Origin: Acinetobacter sp. ANC 4178
Lineage (GTDB): Bacteria > Pseudomonadota > Gammaproteobacteria > Pseudomonadales > Moraxellaceae
Length of the DNA stretch: 64,000 nucleotides
Direction of reading: 5' to 3'
Assembly: GCF_004331175.1 (NCBI RefSeq)
Contig: NZ_SJOD01000003.1
Location: 124,001-188,000 of the forward strand
The translations under genes were made by a program, and so were the position numbers. Under the pieces are notes generated by a model. It made no database searches. It was not told where the DNA came from and worked only from the letters and a program-made list of their open reading frames with translations. Of the stretch, positions 8,488 to 16,748 are shown piece after piece; within the stretch, counting starts at the first letter, position 1, and every line of letters starts with the position of its first letter.

Positions 8488-9399
8488 TTAAATCGGCTGA
8501 TTAAAGGTATCGCAGTCTTTTAAGTTGCCTGATTTAAGACCAGCTTGAAACCATTTCATCCGCTGCTCACTCGAGCCATGCGTGAAGCTGTCAGGCACAA
8601 CCTGCCCTGTAGATTGCTTTTGCAAATAATCATCCCCAATTTTATGGGCTGCATCCATCGCTTCTTCAATATCACCCTGTTGCAAAAATTGGGTCCGCTG
8701 TTGGTTGTGATAGGCCCAAATACCTGCCAAGCAGTCTGCTTGTAATTCTTGACGGACAGAAAGTTGATTGGCTTCAACTCTCGAAGCTTGGGTGCGTGCT
8801 TTATGAACCTGATCGGAAATCCCTAAAAGATTCTGCACATGATGCCCAACCTCATGTGCAACTACATAGGCTTGAGCAAAGTCGCCCGCTTGATCTTGGC
8901 GAGTAAGTTCAGTCTGGTTTTGTTCGCCACTAATCCCCATTTGCTGTCGCATATCTTTAAAGAAAGTGGTATCAATATAAACTTTCTGATCGACTGGACA
9001 ATAAAATGGTCCCATCGCCGCCTGCGCTGCCCCACAGCCTGAATTGACAGCTCCAGTAAACATCACCAGTTTTGGTGCGGTATATTGCCGATTCAATTGC
9101 TGCTGAAAAACCGTATTCCATGTGTCTTCAGTATCTGCCAACACTGTACCAATAAAATCAATGGCTTCTTGTTGCTCTGGGCTTGGATTATCCAAACCTT
9201 TGGTTTCTGCACCAACCGAAGCTTGCTGTGTCACTTGTTGAGTGGCTTGATACGCCTGCTGCGGATCTACTCCAAAAAATTTCCACGCGACAAATGCAAC
9301 CACCAAGCCAAGAATACTGAAGCCGCCCATTTTACGACCAGCACCACCGCCACGGCGGTCTTCAATATTGCTACTGACGCGACGACCTTTCCAACGCAT
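8488..9399 (-). CDS. ypfJ: Neutral zinc metallopeptidase, YpfJ family
   Basis: A 303-aa membrane-anchored putative zinc protease. The cytoplasmic start is Arg/Gly rich (MRWKGRRVSSN then RRGGGAGR), followed by one transmembrane segment near residues 28-43. The catalytic zinc site HEVGHH is near residue 182, and further downstream come the Glu-containing helix (QADCLAGIWAYH) and the conserved THGSSEQRMKWF. This order is that of the YpfJ/KPN_02809 family, whose substrate is not known. AAGGA lies 8 bp before the ATG. It follows the DUF808 gene by 39 bp with no terminator between, so they are probably co-transcribed. Confidence 0.87.
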   Translation of the reverse strand: MRWKGRRVSSNIEDRRGGGAGRKMGGFSILGLVVAFVAWKFFGVDPQQAYQATQQVTQQASVGAETKGLDNPSPEQQEAIDFIGTVLADTEDTWNTVFQQQLNRQYTAPKLVMFTGAVNSGCGAAQAAMGPFYCPVDQKVYIDTTFFKDMRQQMGISGEQNQTELTRQDQAGDFAQAYVVAHEVGHHVQNLLGISDQVHKARTQASRVEANQLSVRQELQADCLAGIWAYHNQQRTQFLQQGDIEEAMDAAHKIGDDYLQKQSTGQVVPDSFTHGSSEQRMKWFQAGLKSGNLKDCDTFNQPI

Positions 9400-9438
9400 A
9401 GCCTGATTCCTTATTTTTATGAAGTAGACCGTTATAGC

Positions 9439-10365
9439 TTAAGCCTGTTTTGAATTCGGCCAAATCTTTTTAAACACAGTTAGTACAAGAATGACTGCCA
9501 AACCTGCGGCAATACCAATCATCAAATTAATTAATGTCGGTGTAAATGCCCCAACAATGCTGCCAAAATTTGGAATCAACTCTAAGTGATCCACAGTATC
9601 TTCTGTAAAATGATGAATCAGTGGAACTGCATGGTTAATAATCCCGCCCCCCACCAAGAACATCGCAATGGTGCCTACTACAGTTAAGGTTTTCATGAGC
9701 TTAGGTGCAAAAGCCAGTAAAAAACGTCCAATCGACTGTTTTAGATTCGAGCTTTGCTGAGTTAAGTACAATCCAATATCATCAATTTTGACAATCAAGC
9801 CAACAAATCCATACACACCAATGGTCATTACAATTGCAATAATGCTGAGTACGGTCAGTTTACTGATAAAGGTTGCTGTTGCCACAGTACCTAATGAAAT
9901 CACCACAATTTCTGCTGACAGAATAAAGTCGGTACGAACCGCACCTTTAATTTTCTCTTTCTCATAGGTAACGAGGTCAGTTTCAATAGTGTTAAGCTCT
10001 TCTTCTGCTTCCTGCTCATTGCTCGCCTTACGATGTTGCAAACTGTGTAAAACTTTTTCCACACCTTCATAACATAAAAATAAACCACCAATCATTAATA
10101 ATGGATTGATTAGCCAAGGTGCAACTACACTAATCAGCAAAGCGAGAGGAACTAAAATTAATTTATTAATAAAAGACCCTTTGGCGACATTCCAAACCAC
10201 AGGCAATTCACGGTCAGCTCGTACACCACTGACTTGCTGCGCATTCAATGCCAAGTCATCCCCTAAAACGCCAGCTGTTTTCTTTGCTGCAACTTTACTC
10301 ATCAGAGCAACATCGTCTAATACAGTCGCAATATCATCTAATAATATTAATAAGCTACTCGCCAT
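9439..10365 (-). CDS. DUF808 family inner-membrane protein (YedI-like)
   Basis: A 308-aa multi-pass membrane protein. The family start is recognisable: [20 protein letters not shown] followed by [24 protein letters not shown]. It then shows hydrophobic segments near residues 70-95, 145-195, 220-250 and 275-295, separated by a charged loop (about 115-140). Length matches the family (about 290-320 aa). The biochemical role of DUF808/YedI proteins is not established. AGGA lies 8 bp before the ATG. It probably heads a two-gene unit with the downstream ypfJ. Confidence 0.85.
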   Translation of the reverse strand: MASSLLILLDDIATVLDDVALMSKVAAKKTAGVLGDDLALNAQQVSGVRADRELPVVWNVAKGSFINKLILVPLALLISVVAPWLINPLLMIGGLFLCYEGVEKVLHSLQHRKASNEQEAEEELNTIETDLVTYEKEKIKGAVRTDFILSAEIVVISLGTVATATFISKLTVLSIIAIVMTIGVYGFVGLIVKIDDIGLYLTQQSSNLKQSIGRFLLAFAPKLMKTLTVVGTIAMFLVGGGIINHAVPLIHHFTEDTVDHLELIPNFGSIVGAFTPTLINLMIGIAAGLAVILVLTVFKKIWPNSKQA

Positions 10366-10478
10366 TATATTTATCCTAAGAACTTTGCTTTATTTTAATG
10401 TGATATAAAGAAAAAAACTGTATTTGCTTAATGATTTCTGTCCCAATTTATTTTTTTTTGACTTCTATTTTTTTCTGA

Positions 10479-10508
10479 CTGACATTAAAAAAAATTATGC
10501 CGTACAAT
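10479..10508 (+). promoter_or_regulatory. Probable sigma-70 promoter for trpS
   Basis: CTGACA (10479-10484) and TACAAT (10503-10508) each match the consensus at 5 of 6 positions, with an 18-bp spacer. The expected start of transcription is about 50 bp before the trpS ATG. Confidence 0.55.
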
Positions 10509-10563
10509 GTAGCCCATTAATTGACTGCAGATGTAGTAAATACACTACTTTTTGGAAAAGAAA

Positions 10564-11577
10564 ATGAGTAATCAAGATAATCGTCCAGTCATTTTGACTG
10601 GCGACCGTCCTACAGGGCAACTTCACTTAGGTCATTTTGTTGGTTCGTTACGTTCACGTGTGGGTTTACAAGATTCGCATCATCAACATTTGCTGTTGGC
10701 AGATGCTCAAGCGCTGACTGACAATGCCGACAATTTTGAAAAAGTACGTCGTAATATTCTTGAAGTTGCTACCGATTACTTGGCAGTTGGGATTGATCCA
10801 ACCAAAACGACCATCTGTGTGCAATCTTGTTTACCTGCATTAAATGAACTCACGATGTTGTATCTCAACTTCGTGACCGTTTCACGTCTAGAGCGTAACC
10901 CAACCATTAAATCTGAAATTCAGATGCGCGGTTTTGAGCGTGATATTCCAGCAGGCTTCCTATGCTATCCAGTCGCTCAAGCTGCTGACATTACCGCATT
11001 TAAAGCGACTGTTGTTCCTGTTGGTGAAGACCAAATTCCAATGATTGAACAAACCAACGAGATTGTTCGTCGTATTAACCGTCAAATTGGTCAAGACCTA
11101 TTACCAGAATGTAAAGCACTACTTTCGAATATGAGTCGTTTACCAGGCTTTGATGGTAAGGCAAAAATGTCAAAATCTTTAGGCAACACCATCGTGCTTG
11201 ATGCCAGCGATAAAGACATTAAAAAAGCCGTAAATGCCATGTATACCGACCCGAACCACCTGCGTATTGAAGATCCAGGTCAAGTCGAAGGTAATATCGT
11301 ATTCACTTATTTAGATGCTTTTGATCCAAATAAAGAAGAAGTTGAAGAATTAAAAGCACATTATCGTCGTGGTGGTTTAGGCGATGGTACCGTGAAAAAA
11401 CGCTTGGAAGCTGTCTTAAAAGAGTTAATCGGACCAATTCGTGAACGTCGTATCGAACTTGCCAAAGATCCTGATTATATTATGGATATTTTAAAGACTG
11501 GCACAGATAAATGCCGTGATATTACCCAACAAACTTTAGATGAAGTGAAATCTGGTTTAGGTGTATTCCACTTCTAA
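10564..11577 (+). CDS. trpS: Tryptophan--tRNA ligase
   Basis: Charges tRNA-Trp with tryptophan using ATP. This class I synthetase of 337 aa shows the HIGH-type site in TGQLHLGHFVGSL near residue 14 and the KMSKS loop (AKMSKSLGNTIVL) near residue 201. The ATG at 10564 (MSNQDNRPVIL) is chosen because GGAAAAG lies just upstream; an in-frame TTG 12 bp earlier overlaps that site. It is monocistronic, with a good promoter before it and a terminator after. Confidence 0.96.
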   Translation: MSNQDNRPVILTGDRPTGQLHLGHFVGSLRSRVGLQDSHHQHLLLADAQALTDNADNFEKVRRNILEVATDYLAVGIDPTKTTICVQSCLPALNELTMLYLNFVTVSRLERNPTIKSEIQMRGFERDIPAGFLCYPVAQAADITAFKATVVPVGEDQIPMIEQTNEIVRRINRQIGQDLLPECKALLSNMSRLPGFDGKAKMSKSLGNTIVLDASDKDIKKAVNAMYTDPNHLRIEDPGQVEGNIVFTYLDAFDPNKEEVEELKAHYRRGGLGDGTVKKRLEAVLKELIGPIRERRIELAKDPDYIMDILKTGTDKCRDITQQTLDEVKSGLGVFHF

Positions 11578-11602
11578 GCTCATTTAAACTGCATCATACA
11601 TT

Positions 11603-11631
11603 AAAGGTCTTAATATAAGGCCTTTAATTTT
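11603..11631 (+). terminator. Intrinsic terminator, trpS
   Basis: A 10-bp stem with one G-U pair (AAAGGTCTTA / TAAGGCCTTT, 3-nt loop) is followed by AATTTTTT. It lies 25 bp after the trpS stop codon. Confidence 0.8.
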
Positions 11632-11750
11632 TTATAGCGCAAAAAAATACCAACCTGATCACAAGACCCTCTTATTATTAACGTTATTTAACATGAAGTA
11701 ACGTGATTGCTCATGATCTTAAAATTCATTCCGATTACCATTAGCACATG

Positions 11751-11768
11751 ATTTAGGGAATCCTAAAT
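11751..11768. repeat. Inverted repeat ATTTAGG-N4-CCTAAAT
   Basis: Perfect 7-bp arms around GAAT. It could be an operator or a short RNA hairpin. It lies 48 bp before the orphan terminator at 11816, so if that terminator ends a small transcript this would be an internal hairpin. Confidence 0.4.
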
Positions 11769-11815
11769 TGATAACATTTCTCCTTAACCGAACTGTGCAA
11801 ACAGATTCGTTGTTC

Positions 11816-11851
11816 TACGCAATGATCACCCCAATCGTTGCGTATTTTTTT
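11816..11851 (+). terminator. Orphan intrinsic terminator upstream of the YqiJ-like gene
   Basis: An 11-bp stem with one G-U pair (arms 11816-11826 and 11834-11844, 7-nt loop) is followed by TTTTTT. The trpS transcript already has its own terminator at 11603-11631. This second one must therefore end a different short transcript, or act as an attenuator in the leader of the YqiJ/flotillin operon that starts at 11960. The stem is strong; the purpose is inference. Confidence 0.7.
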
Positions 11852-11959
11852 GTCTCAAAGTTTTTTAGACTTATTCTCATTTCGGTGATATCTTAGACAT
11901 TAAAGAATAAATTTGTATTTTATTTGTTATAAATAACATTAAAAAAAGAGAATTCGATC

Positions 11960-12601
11960 ATGTGGGAACTTGTGACGCACCCGTCAAATCTCATTTTTAG
12001 CATTTCTATATGCCTACTCTTTCTCTTTGCCTTTTTTGAGCTGACTTTATTGTTACTGGGTGGTGGTACTCAAGGTATTCTCGACCAACTTTTACCCGCT
12101 GATCTCACTTCACCTGAAGTTGATATAGATACTGAAGCCAGTTGGCTGTTACAGGTCTTGGACTGGTTATATTTGGGGCGTGTGCCTTTATTAATCTGGT
12201 TTATTATTTTTCTGACTATCTTTGGCCTGTTTGGGCTGCTATTACAAACCGTTGCTCACTTCATTACAGGAAGCTATTGGAGTGCTTGGTTGTTAGCTCC
12301 CGCCAGCTTCTTCTTGTGTATGCCATTGGTCCGTTTCACCGCAAAAGTTGTCTCAAGAGTTTTACCGCAAGATGAAACCACAGCAATATTTAGTGAAGAA
12401 CTGGTTGGTCGTACTGCCGTAATTGTTATTGGTATTGCTAAACCCCATTCCCCTGCACAAGCCAAAGTCAAAGATCAATTTGGACAAATTCATTATGTTT
12501 TGGTTGAACCAGAGCAAGAAGATGCCTTTAAACAAGGTCAGCAAGTAATTTTGACCCAAAAAACAAAAATGGGCTTTCAAGCCATACGTTCTGAAACTTA
12601 A
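11960..12601 (+). CDS. YqiJ-like inner-membrane protein (OB-fold/NfeD type)
   Basis: A 213-aa membrane protein of the YqiJ type. Three hydrophobic segments lie near residues 12-35, 75-98 and 103-120. A soluble C-terminal domain (about residues 140-213, VGRTAVIVIGIAKPHSPAQAKVKDQFGQ) looks like the small beta-barrel of NfeD-related proteins. Such proteins are encoded beside flotillins and are thought to work with them in membrane microdomains. A flotillin gene starts 24 bp downstream, supporting an operon. AGAG precedes the ATG. It lies 110 bp after the orphan terminator. Confidence 0.8.
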   Translation: MWELVTHPSNLIFSISICLLFLFAFFELTLLLLGGGTQGILDQLLPADLTSPEVDIDTEASWLLQVLDWLYLGRVPLLIWFIIFLTIFGLFGLLLQTVAHFITGSYWSAWLLAPASFFLCMPLVRFTAKVVSRVLPQDETTAIFSEELVGRTAVIVIGIAKPHSPAQAKVKDQFGQIHYVLVEPEQEDAFKQGQQVILTQKTKMGFQAIRSET

Positions 12602-12625
12602 CAACACTTAAATTTTGAGTATACG

Positions 12626-14335
12626 ATGCTAAATTCAAATCTTATTAATCTATTCGTGATTGCAGGCATTATTTTTGTCGCAATTATTGCGATTGGTTTT
12701 ATAGTCGCCCGCTTATATCAACGTTCAAGCAAAGAAATTTCATTTGTGCGCACAGGATTTGGTGGTGAAAAAGTCATCTTGAATGGCGGTGCCATCGTGC
12801 TTCCTGTATTGCACGAAATTATTCCAGTCAACATGAATACCCTTCGACTTGAAGTAGTTCGTGCAGAAGAACAAGCGCTCATTACACGTGATCGTATGCG
12901 TGTAGATGTGATGGCAGAGTTTTATGTGCGGGTAAAACCAACAGCAGAATCGATTGCAACAGCGGCTCAGACTTTAGGTCGTAAAACCATGTCACCGAAT
13001 GAACTGAAAAATTTGGTGGAAGGTAAATTTGTTGACTCCTTGCGCGCAGTCGCTGCTGAAATGGCGATGGAAGAACTACACGAAAAACGTGTGGACTTCG
13101 TGCAAAAAGTTCAACAAGTCGTATCAGAAGATTTATTTAAGAATGGTTTAGAACTTGAAACGGTGTCTTTAACTGGCTTAGATCAGACCAGTTTTAAATA
13201 CTTTAACCCGCAAAATGCGTTCGATGCAGAAGGTCTAACCAAACTGACCGAGACCATTGAAGACCGTCGTAAAAAACGTAATGTCATTGAACAAGATGCA
13301 GATCTTGCAATTAAAACTAAAAACTTAGAAGCTGAGCAAGCACGTTTACAAATTCTACGTGAAGAAGAATATGCCAAATTACAACAAGAACGTGAAATTT
13401 CAGTTCGTCGAGCTGAACAGCTTGCAGAAATTGCAGCGCAAGAAGCAGCTAAAAAACGTGAGGCAGAAGAAGCACAAATTGCGGCTGAACGTGAAGTTGA
13501 ATTAAAGCGTATCGCTTCCGCCCGTGACGTAGAAAATGAAAATATTTTGAAAGCTCAACTCATTCAAAAAGCCCAAGTTGAGCAAAAGAAAACCATTGAA
13601 TTGGCAGAGCAAGATCGCGCAATTGCGATTGCTGAAAAGTCTCGTGCAGAATCAGAAGCCAAAGCTCAAGCAGATCAAGCCCGTGCACAGGCTGTCAAAG
13701 CAGAAGAAGAGGTTCTCACCGTCCGTGAAACTCAACGTGCTGAACGTGAAAAAGCGGTTGAATTAGTTGCAGCAAAACAAGCTGCTGAAAAAGATGCGAT
13801 TGCCATTACTGTTGCTGCCGAAGCAGGTAAAAAAGCAGCGGTGGACGAAGCGGAAGCAATTCGAATTGCTGCGGAAGCAGAAGCAGAAAAAGCCCGCTTA
13901 CATGCCAAAGGTGAAGCAGATGCCAAAATTTTACTGGCACAAGCCATGGAAAAACAATATCAAGTTGATGCTGAAGGTACTCGCGCAGTACATGAGGCCA
14001 ATAACACCTTGTCATCTGAGCAAGTTGAAATGCAAATTCGACTGGCTTTACTTAAATATCTACCTGAAATTATTCGTGAAAGTGTTAAACCAATGGAAGG
14101 TATTGATGATATTAAAATTTTGCAGGTCAATGGTTTAGGAAGTGTTGCACATCCTCATAGTCATGAATCCGCACCTGAGCATTCAACGGCTTCCCTATCC
14201 GATCAAGTTGTGAATAGTGCTTTACGCTATCGCTCACAAGCTCCATTAATTGATAGTCTAATGAGTGAACTTGGGCTTCATGGTGGTGATATCAATGGTT
14301 TGACTCAACAACTGAAACCGCAAAGCAAAGTGTAA
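12626..14335 (+). CDS. yqiK: Flotillin-family protein (YqiK-like)
   Basis: A 569-aa SPFH protein. One N-terminal membrane segment (about residues 8-28) is followed by the SPFH/PHB domain to about residue 200 (TLRLEVVRAEEQALITRDRMRVDVMAEF). Next comes a very long Ala/Glu-rich coiled coil (about 210-450) and a C-terminal tail with the conserved lipid-raft-type sequence. Flotillins scaffold membrane domains. It is the second gene of a two-gene unit with the YqiJ-like gene and ends at a terminator. Length and layout fit YqiK (about 550 aa). The specific partner proteins are unknown. Confidence 0.9.
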   Translation: MLNSNLINLFVIAGIIFVAIIAIGFIVARLYQRSSKEISFVRTGFGGEKVILNGGAIVLPVLHEIIPVNMNTLRLEVVRAEEQALITRDRMRVDVMAEFYVRVKPTAESIATAAQTLGRKTMSPNELKNLVEGKFVDSLRAVAAEMAMEELHEKRVDFVQKVQQVVSEDLFKNGLELETVSLTGLDQTSFKYFNPQNAFDAEGLTKLTETIEDRRKKRNVIEQDADLAIKTKNLEAEQARLQILREEEYAKLQQEREISVRRAEQLAEIAAQEAAKKREAEEAQIAAEREVELKRIASARDVENENILKAQLIQKAQVEQKKTIELAEQDRAIAIAEKSRAESEAKAQADQARAQAVKAEEEVLTVRETQRAEREKAVELVAAKQAAEKDAIAITVAAEAGKKAAVDEAEAIRIAAEAEAEKARLHAKGEADAKILLAQAMEKQYQVDAEGTRAVHEANNTLSSEQVEMQIRLALLKYLPEIIRESVKPMEGIDDIKILQVNGLGSVAHPHSHESAPEHSTASLSDQVVNSALRYRSQAPLIDSLMSELGLHGGDINGLTQQLKPQSKV

Positions 14336-14353
14336 ATTCGATTTTTTAAAGTT

Positions 14354-14379
14354 AAGCGCAACTTCTGTTGCGCTTTTTT
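14354..14379 (+). terminator. Intrinsic terminator, flotillin operon
   Basis: AAGCGCAAC / GTTGCGCTT is a 9-bp stem with a 4-nt loop, followed by TTTT. It lies 18 bp after the stop codon. Confidence 0.88.
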
Positions 14380-14452
14380 CATCAAAATATTACATATTGC
14401 AACTTCGCACTCGGTTAAAATTCAACCCTATAGCTAAACACAAGGACCATGC

Positions 14453-15271
14453 ATGCATCTTACGATTTATCCTGCTTTGTGGTTTGATAATCAAGCGTTA
14501 GAAGCGTTTGAATTCTATTGCTCTGTTTTTCCAAACAGCATGATCCATGAACATAATCCAACTGTCGTAAAAGCATCTTTGTCCAATCAATGCTTTATTG
14601 GAATTAATGGAGGGCCTTATTTCTTACCAAATCCAGCCATCTCTTTTACTGTTATTTGCGATAGTCGCCAAGAAATTACTGCATTGTGGCAAAAACTGAT
14701 TCTCGGTGGTACAAGTCTTATTGATCTCGGACATTATGCTTGGAATGCTTATTATGGTTGGGTTCAAGATCAGTTTGGCTACACATGGCAATTGCAACTG
14801 GGTAACTGTGATAAAACAAAACAACACATTCTTCCCAATTTATTATTCTGTGGTATCCATCAAAACCAGTGTTCACAAGCCTTACAATATTATCAAAAAA
14901 TTTTTCCAGATTTTCAGCGTCATCAACTGCTTCGCTACCCTTCAGGTGATTTAAAAGGACAAATCCAAGACTGTATGTTCAGCTTGAACCATCTCACATT
15001 CATGGCAAAAGACAGTCCAGATCCCCATATTTTTGATTTTAATGAATCGGTTTCTTTTGTGATTCCCTGTAAAACACAACAAGAAATTGATTATTACTGG
15101 AATTATTTTACTGAGCATGGCTCGGAAAGCCATTGTGGTTGGTGCAAAGATGTTTTTGGAATCAGTTGGCAAGTCATTCCTGAAAATATTGCACAAATAT
15201 TGGCAACACAGCCCAAAGCCTTAGCAGCACTTACACGTATGAATAAAATTATTCTGGCAGATCTCTGCTGA
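14453..15271 (+). CDS. Tandem VOC-domain (PhnB-like) protein
   Basis: A 272-aa cytosolic protein with two repeats of the PhnB/3-demethylubiquinone methyltransferase-like VOC fold. Repeat one starts at residue 1 (LTIYPALWFDNQALEAFEFY) and repeat two near residue 126 (ILPNLLFCGIHQNQCSQALQYY). Each ends with a G-W-V/C-x-D-x-F-G-x-x-W-Q strand (GWVQDQFGYTWQLQ and GWCKDVFGISWQVI). Family members have no agreed reaction. Two ATGs are 4 bp apart; AAGGA at 14442-14446 best fits the one at 14453. The gene stands alone, convergent with the next gene. Confidence 0.82.
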   Translation: MHLTIYPALWFDNQALEAFEFYCSVFPNSMIHEHNPTVVKASLSNQCFIGINGGPYFLPNPAISFTVICDSRQEITALWQKLILGGTSLIDLGHYAWNAYYGWVQDQFGYTWQLQLGNCDKTKQHILPNLLFCGIHQNQCSQALQYYQKIFPDFQRHQLLRYPSGDLKGQIQDCMFSLNHLTFMAKDSPDPHIFDFNESVSFVIPCKTQQEIDYYWNYFTEHGSESHCGWCKDVFGISWQVIPENIAQILATQPKALAALTRMNKIILADLC

Positions 15272-15308
15272 TTTTGAAAAAATAAAATCTATTTGTCATT
15301 ATCAATTT

Positions 15309-15740
15309 TTAGAAGATCCGCACCCAAAAAAAGCGGATTAACTGCCCACGATCATAGGGGAAATTTGACAGATACTCATAGCCGAGTTTATTTCGCTTAT
15401 TCAATTTAATTTCAATACCATAACCAAATGATATTCTTAAAGCATCTAAATCTGAACTATGGAACTCACCTGTCCCGAGTTTATTGGTGAAATTATCAGA
15501 ATTATAAGCAGTGTAATTAAACACCCGAATATATTCATTCTCATAAAAGTCATTATTGACTACACTATAATCATTTTCTTTTTCATTATGCTGCTCCGCA
15601 AGATGCTGATAATAATGAAAAATATCATCACCAAGAAATTCATCCATGTAGACATCTTTATTTTCGGCCATAGCAGCATTCATCAATAAAAAAATCAGAG
15701 TGAATATTCGGAAAAAGAACACATAAACATGTCTTAACAT
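15309..15740 (-). CDS. Small exported protein of unknown function
   Basis: I do not recognise this 143-aa protein. It begins with a clear signal peptide (hydrophobic run to about residue 24, ending AAMAE). The mature part is rich in Asp, Asn, Tyr and Phe, has no cysteines, and ends with two beta-like amphipathic stretches (DALRISFGYGIEIKLNKRNK and LIRFFWVRIF). A terminal Phe after alternating residues suggests a periplasmic or outer-membrane location, perhaps part of a small barrel. It follows the TorF-type gene on the same strand, with a hairpin between them. Confidence 0.55.
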   Translation of the reverse strand: MLRHVYVFFFRIFTLIFLLMNAAMAENKDVYMDEFLGDDIFHYYQHLAEQHNEKENDYSVVNNDFYENEYIRVFNYTAYNSDNFTNKLGTGEFHSSDLDALRISFGYGIEIKLNKRNKLGYEYLSNFPYDRGQLIRFFWVRIF

Positions 15741-15867
15741 CTGTAATACGGTGTTGTGAAAATAGAATTTTATGCATCAATATAGCATAGGTAAACAACA
15801 TCACATACCATGCCAAATTAAACTACAACTCTGATTTTTCAGAAAATAAAAATCCTTTCTAAAAGAA

Positions 15868-15895
15868 AAAGGGCTTCATCATCTTGATGCCCTTT
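15868..15895 (-). terminator. Intrinsic terminator, TorF-type gene
   Basis: AAAGGGC / GCCCTTT arms enclose a 14-nt loop. On the minus strand the stem is followed by TTTTTCTTTT. It lies about 28 bp after the TorF-type stop codon. Confidence 0.65.
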
Positions 15896-15922
15896 ATCAC
15901 TTTAAAATAATTATTTTCTAGA

Positions 15923-16678
15923 TTAAAATTGTTTGGTCAAAGAGAATACAACACTGCCTTTCATCATATTGGCATCACTATCAATATTATTATCAATCCA
16001 TACCAACTCTGAACTCAGCCCCAAGACTTCAGCACCCAAACCTACTTTATAATCGAAATAATCATCTTGCTGACCATCACCACCAAAGGCTTTAGCAAAC
16101 TGTTCATTATCTTCCAGTTTGGTATAACCCAAGCTCGAAACAAGTTTAATATTTTTATACACTGGGAACTTATAACTTGTATTTAAATAGATTTCTGTAC
16201 CTGATTTAAAGGCAAACTCAGGTGAGTAAAACACACCCGCTGTGAAATAGTCACCCCCTATCATTAAATCACTATGGTTATAATTCACACCAAACTCACT
16301 AAAATCGGTGTGATATTCTTTGATCGTGCCCGGATAATTGACATCGGCATAGTTAATATCTAAGAATGATTTTTCTGTGATAGGTAAAATATAGCCCACA
16401 AAAAAGTCAGCTTCGACATTCCCTCCTGCGCCCACATCGGCATTTGATGCCCATAGGCTTAAGTACGCCCCAGATTTATGTGTAAAGTTTAAAGCCCCCT
16501 GAACAGATGGATCTCGGTTCGACATTGACACACCACGGAAACGGTAATCCGTTGCCATGGTCATTGAACCTGAAACACTAATTGCAGGTGTAGTTTCAGT
16601 CGATTCTTCAGCAAAAGTCGCTGCCGAAGCCAATAAAAGTGACACAGTCAACAACTGTTGAGCACATGATTTAAACAT
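15923..16678 (-). CDS. TorF-family putative outer-membrane porin
   Basis: A 251-aa protein with a signal peptide (to about residue 23, ASAATFAEE) and the family signature near residue 40: MTMATDYRFRGVSMSNRDPS, followed by VQGALNFTHKSGAYLSLWASN. The rest is repeated amphipathic beta strands ending VVFSLTKQF, a typical outer-membrane C-terminal Phe. Members are annotated as putative porins, and transport has been little studied. The ATG at 16678 is chosen for the strong GGGGGA site 5 bp upstream; an in-frame start 8 codons earlier lacks one. It lies 70 bp after the amine oxidase gene, suggesting a role in amine or product passage. Confidence 0.8.
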   Translation of the reverse strand: MFKSCAQQLLTVSLLLASAATFAEESTETTPAISVSGSMTMATDYRFRGVSMSNRDPSVQGALNFTHKSGAYLSLWASNADVGAGGNVEADFFVGYILPITEKSFLDINYADVNYPGTIKEYHTDFSEFGVNYNHSDLMIGGDYFTAGVFYSPEFAFKSGTEIYLNTSYKFPVYKNIKLVSSLGYTKLEDNEQFAKAFGGDGQQDDYFDYKVGLGAEVLGLSSELVWIDNNIDSDANMMKGSVVFSLTKQF

Positions 16679-16700
16679 AGATTCCCCCAAATCTTTAGAC

Positions 16701-16728
16701 ATGCCATATCAAATGCTTGATATGGCAT
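16701..16728 (-). other. Hairpin between amine oxidase and TorF-type genes
   Basis: A 12-bp perfect stem (ATGCCATATCAA / TTGATATGGCAT) with a 4-nt loop. On the minus strand it is not followed by a T-tract. It is more likely an intercistronic stability or partial-attenuation element than a full terminator. Confidence 0.6.
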
Positions 16729-16748
16729 ATTGGATTGCTATCGCAGCA

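Noticed and set aside
13183..14138. Overlapping frames inside the flotillin gene
   Set aside because: They follow from the repetitive Ala/Glu/Lys codons of the coiled coil; the flotillin frame is unbroken.
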